Positions 1-7,805 of a stretch of 64,000 nt of DNA are shown here, one piece after another. Both the position numbers and the translations under genes were made by a program. This DNA is from CAYXGZ01 sp964464755 (GTDB lineage Bacteria; Planctomycetota; MHYJ01; JACPRB01). Numbering within the stretch: the stretch's first letter is position 1; every line of letters begins with the position of its first letter. The stretch spans positions 90,641-154,640 of the forward strand of contig CAYXGZ010000002.1 of assembly GCA_964464755.1 (NCBI GenBank), read 5' to 3'. The notes below the pieces were generated by a model, which was given only the letters and a program-made list of their open reading frames with translations, was not told the origin of the DNA and made no database searches.

Positions 1-211
1 CCAGCCGCTCCATCGGCGGCTGCATCGCGCCCGCGGACGGGGCGACCGCGGGGACGTACCAGAGGATGAGGCGCCCGGACTTCTTCGCCGCCGCCGCGGC
101 CTCCTCGGCCGTCGACAGCCAGGCGATGCCGCTGCCGCAGCGCGACGCGGGATCCGGCTCCTGTTGGGGCAGCAGCGCGCCGAGCGCGAGGAGCAGCGCG
201 GGGAGGCGCAT
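1..211 (-). CDS. Secreted thioredoxin-like protein, 5' part only (runs off left edge)
   Basis: About 70 N-terminal residues are visible. They begin with a hydrophobic signal peptide (MRLPALLLALGALL), followed by a short stretch ending in IAWLSTAEEA and the strand LILWYVP. That block (SGxxILWYVP) also occurs in the two large proteins at 51853 and 53910, so this is a third family member. The place where a redox CxxC would sit reads VPAVAPSAG, with no Cys and no in-frame TGA. The ATG overlaps the TGA of the upstream lipoprotein gene by one base, which implies co-transcription. Function is unknown. The fold is inferred from the paralogues. Confidence 0.7.
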   Translation of the reverse strand, partial: MRLPALLLALGALLPQQEPDPASRCGSGIAWLSTAEEAAAAAKKSGRLILWYVPAVAPSAGAMQPPMERL

Positions 212-687
212 CAGTCCTGCGAGACCGAGATGGAGCTGATCTTCCAGCCCTCCGGCCCCTTCACGAGCGTCCAGGCGTCGATGCCGCCCCACTCGCGGAC
301 CTTGCCCTCGTTGCCGATCCGGGCCGCGAAGCGGATCCAGACCTGGGCGACCCGCCCGTTCACCCGCGCGTCCGCCGAGACGATGCTCTCGCCGTAGATC
401 GACTTGCCCTCGACGGCCTTCTTCACCGTCGCGACGAAGTCGGGGAGGTTCGTCGAGTCGACCCGCACCGAGCCGTCTCGCCCGGCGCCGACCATCGTGA
501 GCGTCGCGGTGGGGAGGAAGTACGCGGCGAGCGCCTCGAAGTTCCGCGCCGAGAGGTCGGCGTAGGCCCGGTGCATGAGGTCGACGACGACCTTGGCCTC
601 GGGATCCGGCGGCGCGGCGGCCGGTTTCCCCGCGCAACAGCAGCCGCCGAGCGCGAGCAGGGACAGGACGAGGGGGAGTCGGTTCAT
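211..687 (-). CDS. SnoaL/NTF2-like lipoprotein
   Basis: A 158-residue protein with a lipoprotein signal peptide and a Cys-rich lipobox (LALGGCCC), so it is probably anchored in the envelope. The mature part looks like the SnoaL/DUF4440 cone fold: an amphipathic helix (VVDLMHRAYADLSARNF), a 'YFLPTATLT' strand, and a C-terminal sheet ending in 'EGWKISSISVSQD'. This fold binds small hydrophobic ligands or works as an isomerase or hydrolase, and no specific substrate can be read here. Its stop overlaps the start of the thioredoxin-like gene at 211, so the two form a pair. Confidence 0.75.
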   Translation of the reverse strand: MNRLPLVLSLLALGGCCCAGKPAAAPPDPEAKVVVDLMHRAYADLSARNFEALAAYFLPTATLTMVGAGRDGSVRVDSTNLPDFVATVKKAVEGKSIYGESIVSADARVNGRVAQVWIRFAARIGNEGKVREWGGIDAWTLVKGPEGWKISSISVSQD

Positions 688-712
688 GGGGGCCCAGCCT
701 ACCCCGCGAGCT

Positions 713-1471
713 TCAGCGGGTCCATCGAACCGAGTGCAGGAACGCGCCGAGCACGGCGCGGAAGCGGTCCGGCTCCTCGAGCGGCGGCAGGTGGCCCGAG
801 CGCTCGAAGACCGCGAGCTTCGCCCCCGGGATCGCCTTCGCCATCGCCTCGCCCTCGGCGGCCGGCACGATCTGGTCGCCCGAGCCGACCACCACGAGCG
901 TCGGGACCTTGATCGTCCCGAGCAGCGCCGTCGAGTCGGCCCGCTGCGCCATCCCGCGCAGCGCGGCGGCGATGCCCTCGGGCTTCGTGTGGAGGATCAG
1001 CTTCCGGACCGCCGCGGCGGCCTCGGGCTCCGGGCCCGCGGTGAAGAAGCGCGCGACCATCGCCTCCGCGAGGAAGGCCGGGCCCTCCTTGAGGACGCGG
1101 AGCGCGCTGATCTCCCGGGCCCGGCGGGCCTCCTCGGAGTCCGCGGCGGCCCTCGAGGTCACGAGCACCGCCCCGGCGACGCGCTCGGGCGCCAGGCGCA
1201 GCAGCGCGAGCAGCACGTAGCCGCCCATCGAGTGACCGCCCACGACGGCGCGCTCGATCCCGAGCCGGTCGAGCAGCTCGATCACGTCGCGCGCCTGCTC
1301 CTCCATCGTCGCCGTCTCGGCGACGGGCGAGGCGCCGTGGCCCCGGAGGTCGGGCAGGATCCAGCGGAAGGGGCCCGCGGGGCGCGAGGCCCAGATCGAG
1401 CGGTCGAGCGGGAAGCCGTGGAGCAGGACGACCGGGGCCCCCTTCCCGAGGTCGGTGGCGTCGAGGCGCAT
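713..1471 (-). CDS. Alpha/beta-hydrolase
   Basis: 252 residues with a complete alpha/beta-hydrolase signature. The oxyanion strand VVLLHGFPLD is near residue 15, the nucleophile elbow is GHSMGG (Ser81), the acid is in VGSGDQIVP (Asp199), and the histidine is in RSGHLPP (His227). There is no signal peptide, so the enzyme is cytoplasmic. The family includes esterases, haloperoxidase-like enzymes and 3-oxoadipate enol-lactonases, and the sequence alone does not fix the substrate. It is transcribed divergently from inorganic pyrophosphatase, with 78 bp between the two starts. Confidence 0.85.
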   Translation of the reverse strand: MRLDATDLGKGAPVVLLHGFPLDRSIWASRPAGPFRWILPDLRGHGASPVAETATMEEQARDVIELLDRLGIERAVVGGHSMGGYVLLALLRLAPERVAGAVLVTSRAAADSEEARRAREISALRVLKEGPAFLAEAMVARFFTAGPEPEAAAAVRKLILHTKPEGIAAALRGMAQRADSTALLGTIKVPTLVVVGSGDQIVPAAEGEAMAKAIPGAKLAVFERSGHLPPLEEPDRFRAVLGAFLHSVRWTR

Positions 1472-1549
1472 ATGGGAGCAGGATGGCGCGGAAGGGGGAC
1501 GGAACCAACGGAAATCGGGTACAGTCCGCCGACCTCACCCGGAGAGCCC

Positions 1550-2089
1550 ATGGTCGACTACGAACGCCTGCCGATCGGTCCGCGCGCCCCCGAGATCGTC
1601 AACATGGTCGTCGAGATCCCGCTCGGGAGCTCGAACAAGGCGGAGTGGGACCCCGAGCTCCAGGTCTTCCGCCTGGACCGGGCGCTCTACTCCCCGGTGC
1701 ACTACCCGGGCGACTACGGCTTCATCCCCAGCACCCACGCCGGCGACGGCGACGCGCTGGACATCCTGCGCCTCACCCTGACGCCCGCGTTCCCGGGCTG
1801 CGTGATCGCCGTCCGCCCGATCGCGGCGCTGGTCATGAGCGACGACAAGGGCGAGGACATCAAGATCATCTCGGTCGCCGCCGACGACCCGCGCTTCAGG
1901 GAGTTCAGCGACCGCGCGAGCATCCCGCCCCACGTGATCCGCGAGCTCGACCACTTCTTCCGGATCTACAAGGAGCTCGAGGGGAAGGAGACGATCCTCT
2001 ACGGCTGGAAGGACCGCTGGCAGGCCCTGAAGGACGTGGAGAAGTCGCACGCGGCGTTCCGGCGCCCCAAGCGGCGCGGCCGGAAATAG
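1550..2089 (+). CDS. ppa: Inorganic pyrophosphatase
   Basis: 179 residues, the usual size for family I soluble pyrophosphatase, which hydrolyses PPi to two phosphates in the cytoplasm. Diagnostic features are the early VVEIPLGSSNKAEWD segment, the PVHYPGDYGFIP block and the DGDALDILR metal-binding signature (family DGDPxDVL). The ATG at 1550 is preceded by GGAGAG as a ribosome-binding site, and TACAGT about 25 nt upstream is a plausible -10. The C-terminus is basic (KRRGRK). A strong hairpin terminator follows directly. Confidence 0.95.
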   Translation: MVDYERLPIGPRAPEIVNMVVEIPLGSSNKAEWDPELQVFRLDRALYSPVHYPGDYGFIPSTHAGDGDALDILRLTLTPAFPGCVIAVRPIAALVMSDDKGEDIKIISVAADDPRFREFSDRASIPPHVIRELDHFFRIYKELEGKETILYGWKDRWQALKDVEKSHAAFRRPKRRGRK

Positions 2090-2094
2090 AAGAA

Positions 2095-2116
2095 CCCCCG
2101 GCCTCGCGGCCGGGGG
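2095..2116. terminator. Bidirectional hairpin terminator
   Basis: A perfect 9-bp inverted repeat, CCCCCGGCC and GGCCGGGGG around the loop TCGC, lies between the convergent ends of ppa (2089) and the secreted-protein gene (2137). There is no T-run on the plus strand. The position between two stop codons supports a terminator role. Confidence 0.8.
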
Positions 2117-2136
2117 CTCGAGGGTTCGAACGGGGA

Positions 2137-2718
2137 CTACTCGGTCTTGAACTCGACGAGCGCCTGGGTCATCGAGAACGCGCCGTCGTCGGCCTTCATC
2201 TCGAACTTCACCATGCCGCCGGGGACGTCCTTGGAGGTCCAGACCTTGAAGGTCACGGGGCCCTTCATCGCGCCCGGGCCCTGCTGCTCGGGCTCGCCCT
2301 TGAAGGACAGCCAGTGGCAGGCGTACTTCTTGCCGCCGGCCTCGACCTCCTCGTCGCCCTCGCCGGTCTTCTCGAACTTGCCCTTCATCGCGGCGCCCGT
2401 GTAGTCCTTGGCCTCGATCTTGGCCAGGACCTCGCGCGTCATGGGCCGCGCCGGCATCTTCATGCCGCCGCCCGACATCTGCGTGGTCGTCTCGACCTTG
2501 CACTTCTCGGGCGTCACCTCGAGCAGCTTGTGCGTGGTCTCGGTCTCCATCGTCATCTTCTGCTCGCCGTGCGACATGTCCATCTTGCCCGCGTACTTCG
2601 CCGTGGACCCGACCTTGCGGTCCTTCCACGACGCGTACTCCGGGTTGTCGATCTTCGCGCCCTCCTGGGCGAACGCCACCGAGGCGCAAAGCGCGAACGC
2701 GAACGCCAGTCTGCTCAT
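2137..2718 (-). CDS. Secreted protein of unknown function
   Basis: 193 residues with a cleavable signal peptide (MSRLAFAFALCASVAFAQ). The mature protein is lysine-, methionine- and glutamate-rich with alternating beta-like segments (KMTMETETTHKLLEV, VKFEMKADDGAF) and two isolated cysteines. The layout resembles periplasmic beta-sheet lipocalin-type proteins common in planctomycete-like genomes, but I do not recognise a named family. It is a single gene ending at the shared terminator near 2095-2116. Confidence 0.7.
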   Translation of the reverse strand: MSRLAFAFALCASVAFAQEGAKIDNPEYASWKDRKVGSTAKYAGKMDMSHGEQKMTMETETTHKLLEVTPEKCKVETTTQMSGGGMKMPARPMTREVLAKIEAKDYTGAAMKGKFEKTGEGDEEVEAGGKKYACHWLSFKGEPEQQGPGAMKGPVTFKVWTSKDVPGGMVKFEMKADDGAFSMTQALVEFKTE

Positions 2719-2787
2719 GCGGGCTCCTGAAAAAAGGGGTATGGAGGAGCATATCGGCCGGGGAGGGGCGGTTCCTGCAGTTTCCGC

Positions 2788-2793
2788 TAGAGT
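2788..2793 (+). promoter_or_regulatory. -10 element of a leaderless transcript
   Basis: TAGAGT lies seven bases before the GTG at 2801, matching the TANNNT-spacer-start arrangement seen before many genes in this window. No Shine-Dalgarno sequence is present. Confidence 0.5.
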
Positions 2794-2800
2794 GGGGCCC

Positions 2801-4078
2801 GTGCCCCTCGTCTACCAGCTCGTCCGCCGCATGCTCCGGACGGCCCTCGCGTACTTCTACGCCGAGGTCGAGGTCCAGGGGGCCGGGCGGGTCCCGGCGG
2901 AGGGCGCGGCGATCCTCGCCGCGAACCACCACATCTCGATGATCGACCCCTTCCTCCTCGTGGCCACGGCGCCCCGGGCCGTGCGCTTCGTCGCGAAGGC
3001 CCCGCTTTTCCGCGTCCCGCTGCTCGGCTTCTTCCTGCGCCGGCTGCGCTGCATCCCCGCGCACCGCAGCCAGGACTCGGGCTACGCCAAGGGGAAGAAC
3101 GACGCGCTCTACGAGGCCGTCGGCGAGGCCCTCGCCGGGGGCGGCGCCGTCGGGATCTTCCCCGAGGGCCTCAGCCACGACGACCCCGCCCTCGCGCCCT
3201 TCCGGCACGGCGCGGCGAAGATGGCCCTCGACGCCGAGGCGAAGGCCGGCGGCTCCCTCGGCCTGAAGATCGTCCCCGTCGGCATCCACGTGGAGGAGTC
3301 GCGGCTCTTCCGGGGCCGGGTCCTCGTCAGCTACGGCGAGCCGTTCGGGCTCGAGGAGTACCGCGGCCGGCACGGCGAGGATCCCCGCGCCGCGATCGCC
3401 GACGTCACGGCCGCGCTGAGGGACCGCGTCTCGCGGCTCATCGTCGAGGCGGACTCCGAGGAGACGCTGCGCCTCGCGGGCGTCGTCGAGGGCCTGACGC
3501 GGCAGGACGAGTCGGGCTCGCTCAAGGAGGCGATGGAGCGCAAGCAGTTCATCCTCGGGCGCTTCCGGGAGATCGAGGCCCGGCGGCCCGAGGCGGCCGC
3601 GCGCATCCGCTCGCTCGTCCGCCGCTACGACCGCCTCCACGACCTTGCGGGCTCGTCCGCCGCCGGCTTCGGCAGGACGCTCGGCCTGGCCCTGCTGGGG
3701 GCGCCGTTCCTGCTCGCGGGCCTCGCCGTGAACGCGGTCCCGTACCTGCTCTCGCGGATCCTCGGCGCGGCGACGACGGCGATCGCCCGCCGGGGCGCGG
3801 ACGTGCGGGCCGGCAACGGCTTCTTCGCGGCCCTGGTCTGCTTCCCCGCCTGGTACGCCGCCCTCGCGTGGTGGCTGCCGGTGCGGGTCTCGATCCCGCT
3901 GCTCGTCGCCGGTCCGCTGCTCGGCCTGGTCGCGCTGCACTCGCTGGCGCGCTGGAAGCGGACCTGGGAGCTGGCCGGCGACCTGCTGGCCCGGGTCGCG
4001 AGTCCAGATCTCGGGGCGCGGCGGGCCCGGCTGCGATCCCGCATCCTCGGGCGGATCGACCGGCTGCGGGCTACTTGA
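2801..4078 (+). CDS. PlsC-type 1-acylglycerol-3-phosphate acyltransferase with membrane extension
   Basis: 425 residues from the GTG at 2801. The first 220 residues carry the acyltransferase signatures: HX4D as His44 to Asp49 (HISMID) after Asn42, FPEG at 120-123, and a V-P-V-G-I strand near 165. The family transfers acyl chains to glycerophospholipid precursors or related alcohols at the inner membrane. The C-terminal 120 residues contain about four hydrophobic helices separated by basic turns, an extension absent from minimal PlsC proteins. The gene ends with an 8-bp convergent overlap with the monooxygenase gene. An upstream in-frame extension exists but is antisense to the secreted-protein gene, so I prefer GTG 2801. 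Confidence 0.85.
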   Translation: MPLVYQLVRRMLRTALAYFYAEVEVQGAGRVPAEGAAILAANHHISMIDPFLLVATAPRAVRFVAKAPLFRVPLLGFFLRRLRCIPAHRSQDSGYAKGKNDALYEAVGEALAGGGAVGIFPEGLSHDDPALAPFRHGAAKMALDAEAKAGGSLGLKIVPVGIHVEESRLFRGRVLVSYGEPFGLEEYRGRHGEDPRAAIADVTAALRDRVSRLIVEADSEETLRLAGVVEGLTRQDESGSLKEAMERKQFILGRFREIEARRPEAAARIRSLVRRYDRLHDLAGSSAAGFGRTLGLALLGAPFLLAGLAVNAVPYLLSRILGAATTAIARRGADVRAGNGFFAALVCFPAWYAALAWWLPVRVSIPLLVAGPLLGLVALHSLARWKRTWELAGDLLARVASPDLGARRARLRSRILGRIDRLRAT

Positions 4079-6335
4079 AGCGCGGGTTGAAGCGCTCCAG
4101 CGCCTTGTAGGGGTCCGGCCACTCGAGCGGCACGCCCTGGTCGTGCGCCGCGTGGCGCGTCCAGTACGGATCCCAGAGGTGCGCCCGGGCCAGCACGCAG
4201 AGGTCGGCCCGGCCCGCGACGAGGATCGAGTTCACGTCGCCGAACGAGGTGATGGCCCCGACGGTCATCGTCGGCACGCCCGCCTCGAGCCGCACGCGCT
4301 CGCTGATCGGCGTCTGGAAGAGCCGTCCGTACGTCGGCTCCTGGTGCGGCACCACCCCGCCCGCGGAGACGTCGACGATGTCGCACCCGTGCTCCTTCAG
4401 CGCCTTCGCGATCTCCACCGCCTCGGCGGGCGAGTTGCCCCCCGCGGCCCAGTCCGTCCCGGAGATGCGCACCGAGAGCGGCTTGCGCGCGGGCCAGGCG
4501 GCCCGCACCGCGTCGAGCACCTCGAGCGGGTAGCGCAGCCGGTTGGCCATCGACCCGCCGTACGCGTCGCCCCGGTGGTTCGAGAGCGCCGAGAGGAAGG
4601 TCGAGATCAGGTACCCGTGCGCGAAGTGCAGCTCGAGGAGGTCGAAGCCCGCCTCCTCGGCCCAGCGCGTCGAGCGCACGAAGTCGTCGCGGACCCGGTC
4701 CATGTCGCGGCGGTCCATCTCGCGCGGCACGGCGTTCTTCGGCGTCCACGGGATCGCCGACGGCGCGACGATCGGCCAGCCACCCGAGGGCAGCGGGGCG
4801 TCGTAGCCGCCCTTCCAGGGGATGCAGGTCGAGGACTTCCGGCCCGCGTGGGCGTGCTGGATCCCGATCTTCGCGCCCGTGTGCCGGTGCACGAACGACG
4901 TCACGCGCTTCCAGGCCGGGACGTGCTCGGGCTTGTAGATCCCCGCGCAGCCCGGGGTGATGCGGCCCTCGGCGCTCGTGCCGGTCGCCTCGGCGATCAC
5001 GAGGCCCGCCCCGCCCATCGCGCGGCTGCCGAGGTGGACGAGGTGCCAGTCGTCCACGAGCCCGTCGTCGGCGGAGTACTGGCACATCGGGCTGACGACG
5101 ACCCGGTTGGGCAGCAGCAGGTCGCGGAGCTTGAAGGGCGTGAACATCGGCGGGGGAGCGGGCTCGGCGGGGATCTTCGCGCCGCTCTGGGCGGAGGCCT
5201 TGCCCGCGAACCAGGCGTCGAGGCCCGCCGTGAACTTCGGGTCGCGGAGCTTCAGGTTCTCGTGCGTGACGCGCAGCGAGCGCGTCAGCAGGCTCGTGGC
5301 GAACTGCTCGGGCTCGAGGTTCCAGTAGCGCTCGGTGTCCTCGAACCACTGGAGGCTGACCCGGGCCGCGCGCTGGAGCGAGTCGACGACCGGCCGGCGC
5401 TGCTTTTCGTAGGCCGCGAGCGCGTCGGGGACGGATTTCGTCGCGACCACCGCGTCGCGCAGCGCGATCGCGTCCTCCATGGCGAGCTTCGTCCCGGAGC
5501 CGATGGAGAAGTGCGCCGTGTGGGCCGCGTCGCCGACGATGACCATCTTCCCGTCGTGTATCCAGCGGTCGCACCGGATGATGGGGAAGGAGCGCCAGAG
5601 GGAGCGGTTCTTGATCAGCCGGTGGCCCTGCAGCTCCTCCGCGAAGAGCTTCTCGGCGTAGGCGGCCGTCTTCTCCTCGGGGGCGTTCTCGAGCCCGGCC
5701 TTCCGCCACGCGGCCTCGGTGGTCTCGAGGATGAACGTGGACTGGTCGCCGCCGTCGTAGCGGTAGGCGTGGACGCGCCAGAGCCCGTGCTCGTTCTCGC
5801 GGAACCAGAACGTGAAGGCGCGGTAGGGGAAGGTCGTGCCCAGCCAGCAGAAGCGGTTGGGGCGCCAGTCGATGTGCGGCCGGAAGCTCTCCTTGTAGCG
5901 CTCGCGGCAGAGGCTGTTGACGCCGTCGGCGGCGAGCACGAGGTCCGCGCCCTTCGCCGCGTCGGCGGGGTCCTTCACCTCGGACTGGAAGCGCAGCACG
6001 ACGCCGAGGTCGGCGCAGCGCTTCTGCAGGATGTTGAGGAGCCGAACGCGCGAGAGGCCGGAGAATCCGTGGCCGGTCGAGCTGAGGATGCGGCCCTTGT
6101 GGTGGATGTCGATGTCGTCCCAGCGCGAGAGGCTGGCGCGGATCGCGTCGTAGGTGGGCTTGTCGACGGGCTCGAGGTTGTCGATCGTCGCGTCGGAGAA
6201 GACGACGCCGAAGCCGAAGGTGTCGTCGGGGCGGTTGCGCTCCCAGACCTCGACCTGGTGGGAGGGGTCGTGCTTCTTCATCAGCAGCGAGAAGTAGAGG
6301 CCCGCGGGCCCACCGCCGATCGAGACGATCTTCAT
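4071..6335 (-). CDS. Fused FAD monooxygenase / old yellow enzyme (salicylyl-CoA 5-hydroxylase or 2-aminobenzoyl-CoA monooxygenase type)
   Basis: 754 residues joining two enzymes. Residues 1 to about 385 are a class A flavoprotein monooxygenase with the Rossmann motif GGGPAG (7-12) and the FAD-ribityl motif GDAAHTAHFSIGSG. From about 390 comes an NADH:flavin oxidoreductase (old yellow enzyme) domain with LLLPNRVVVSPMCQYSA, HAHAGRKS, the ELHFAHGYL segment and the SVRIS strand. This fusion is known in CoA-dependent aerobic aromatic degradation, where a hydroxylation is followed by ring reduction. No other aromatic-pathway genes are adjacent, so the substrate is open. A TAGCCT element lies 8 nt before the ATG. 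Confidence 0.85.
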   Translation of the reverse strand: MKIVSIGGGPAGLYFSLLMKKHDPSHQVEVWERNRPDDTFGFGVVFSDATIDNLEPVDKPTYDAIRASLSRWDDIDIHHKGRILSSTGHGFSGLSRVRLLNILQKRCADLGVVLRFQSEVKDPADAAKGADLVLAADGVNSLCRERYKESFRPHIDWRPNRFCWLGTTFPYRAFTFWFRENEHGLWRVHAYRYDGGDQSTFILETTEAAWRKAGLENAPEEKTAAYAEKLFAEELQGHRLIKNRSLWRSFPIIRCDRWIHDGKMVIVGDAAHTAHFSIGSGTKLAMEDAIALRDAVVATKSVPDALAAYEKQRRPVVDSLQRAARVSLQWFEDTERYWNLEPEQFATSLLTRSLRVTHENLKLRDPKFTAGLDAWFAGKASAQSGAKIPAEPAPPPMFTPFKLRDLLLPNRVVVSPMCQYSADDGLVDDWHLVHLGSRAMGGAGLVIAEATGTSAEGRITPGCAGIYKPEHVPAWKRVTSFVHRHTGAKIGIQHAHAGRKSSTCIPWKGGYDAPLPSGGWPIVAPSAIPWTPKNAVPREMDRRDMDRVRDDFVRSTRWAEEAGFDLLELHFAHGYLISTFLSALSNHRGDAYGGSMANRLRYPLEVLDAVRAAWPARKPLSVRISGTDWAAGGNSPAEAVEIAKALKEHGCDIVDVSAGGVVPHQEPTYGRLFQTPISERVRLEAGVPTMTVGAITSFGDVNSILVAGRADLCVLARAHLWDPYWTRHAAHDQGVPLEWPDPYKALERFNPRFK

Positions 6336-6385
6336 GGGACAGTAGGCTAGCTTCCGCGCCGGGGGGCGGGAACGAAAAAGCCCGG

Positions 6386-6391
6386 TATACT
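6386..6391 (+). promoter_or_regulatory. -10 element of a leaderless transcript
   Basis: TATACT is followed by seven bases and then the ATG at 6399. No Shine-Dalgarno can fit, so the transcript should start at or within a base or two of the start codon. Confidence 0.6.
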
Positions 6392-6398
6392 CCGGCCA

Positions 6399-7796
6399 AT
6401 GAAACTCACCTTCCACGGGGCGGCGCGGAGCGTCACGGGCAGCCGGCACCTCCTCGAGGTCGGGGGGAAGCGCATCCTCCTCGACTGCGGCCTCGTCCAG
6501 GGCCGGCGCGAGGAGGCGGACCGCCGGAACCGGCAGATGGGCTTCCCGGCCGGCGACATCGACGCCGTCGTCCTGTCCCACGCGCACATCGACCACAGCG
6601 GCGCGATCCCCGCGCTCGTGAAGCACGGGTTCCGGGGCCCGGTCTACGCGACGCCCGCGACGTCCGACCTCGCGGACGTGATGCTCAAGGACTCGGCGCA
6701 CATCCAGCAGCGCGACATCGAGACGGTGAACCGCCGCGAGCGGCGGCGGGACCACCGGCCCAAGGAGCCGCTCTACCTGCCCGAGGACGCGGAGGAGGCG
6801 TCGAAGCGCTTCGTCCAGCGCAAGTACGGCGAGCCCTTCGAGGTGGCCGACGGCGTGACCGTGACCTTCCTCGAGGCCGGCCACATCCTCGGCTCGGCGA
6901 TCGTCCGGCTCGACCTCCGCGAGGGCGGGACGCGGCGCTCCCTCGTGTTCTCCGGCGACCTGGGCCGCGACTGCCTGCCGATCATCCGCAACCCGGACAA
7001 GATCGAGCGGGCCGACCACCTGATCCTCGAGACGACCTACGGCAACCGGAACCACGAGCCCATCGAGGACCTGGAGCGCCAGCTCGCCGCGCTCGTCAAG
7101 CGGGTCGTGGACCGCAAGGGCAAGATCCTGATCCCCGCGTTCGCGGTCGGCCGCACCCAGCACATCGTCTACGTGCTCAACAACCTCGCGAACCGGAAGC
7201 TCATCCCCTCGGTCCCCGTCTTCGTGGACAGCCCGCTGGCCATGGAGACGACGGAGATCTTCCGCCGGCACCCCGAGTGCTGGGACCCCGAGATGGTGAA
7301 GCTGCTGCGCGAGCACAGCGACGCGGACCCCTTCGGCTTCTCGATGCTGCGCTACGTCCGCAGCGCCGACGAGTCGCGCACGCTCAACGACCTCGACGGC
7401 CCCGCGATCATCATCTCGGCCAGCGGGATGTGCGAGAGCGGCCGCATCCTCCACCACCTCTCGAACCACCTGCCGTACGAGCGCAACGTGCTGCTCATCG
7501 TCGGCTACCAGGCCGAGGGCACGCTCGGGCGGCGGCTGCTCGACGGCGCGGAGCACGTGATGATCCTCGGCCGCCCCGTCGAGCGCCGGGCGGAGGTCGT
7601 GAAGATGAACGCCCTGTCCGCCCACGCGGGCCGGAGCGACCTCGAGAAGGTCGTCCTCGGCGTGCGGGACTCGCTGAAGCACCTCCACCTCGTGCACGGC
7701 GAGCCGCAGCAGATGGACCCCTTCGCCGAGTGGGCCCGGCAGGCCGTGCCGGCCTCCGTCGCGGCACCGGAGCACGGCTCGATCGTCGAACTCTAG
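6399..7796 (+). CDS. Metallo-beta-lactamase/beta-CASP hydrolase (CPSF/YSH1-type)
   Basis: 465 residues. The metal-binding motif is SHAHIDH (H61-A-H63-I-D65-H66). Further ligands are in LEAGHILGS and the Asp of FSGDLGRD, and the C-terminal motif region holds ALSAHAGRSD and HLVHGEPQQ. The beta-CASP insert includes ILIPAFAVGRTQ and the IISASGMCESGRILHHL block, which identifies the CPSF73-like bacterial group of putative RNA exo/endonucleases. It is cytoplasmic. It is probably co-transcribed with acetyl-CoA synthetase, with a 9-nt gap. Confidence 0.9.
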   Translation: MKLTFHGAARSVTGSRHLLEVGGKRILLDCGLVQGRREEADRRNRQMGFPAGDIDAVVLSHAHIDHSGAIPALVKHGFRGPVYATPATSDLADVMLKDSAHIQQRDIETVNRRERRRDHRPKEPLYLPEDAEEASKRFVQRKYGEPFEVADGVTVTFLEAGHILGSAIVRLDLREGGTRRSLVFSGDLGRDCLPIIRNPDKIERADHLILETTYGNRNHEPIEDLERQLAALVKRVVDRKGKILIPAFAVGRTQHIVYVLNNLANRKLIPSVPVFVDSPLAMETTEIFRRHPECWDPEMVKLLREHSDADPFGFSMLRYVRSADESRTLNDLDGPAIIISASGMCESGRILHHLSNHLPYERNVLLIVGYQAEGTLGRRLLDGAEHVMILGRPVERRAEVVKMNALSAHAGRSDLEKVVLGVRDSLKHLHLVHGEPQQMDPFAEWARQAVPASVAAPEHGSIVEL

Positions 7797-7805
7797 AGGA
7801 CCGCC

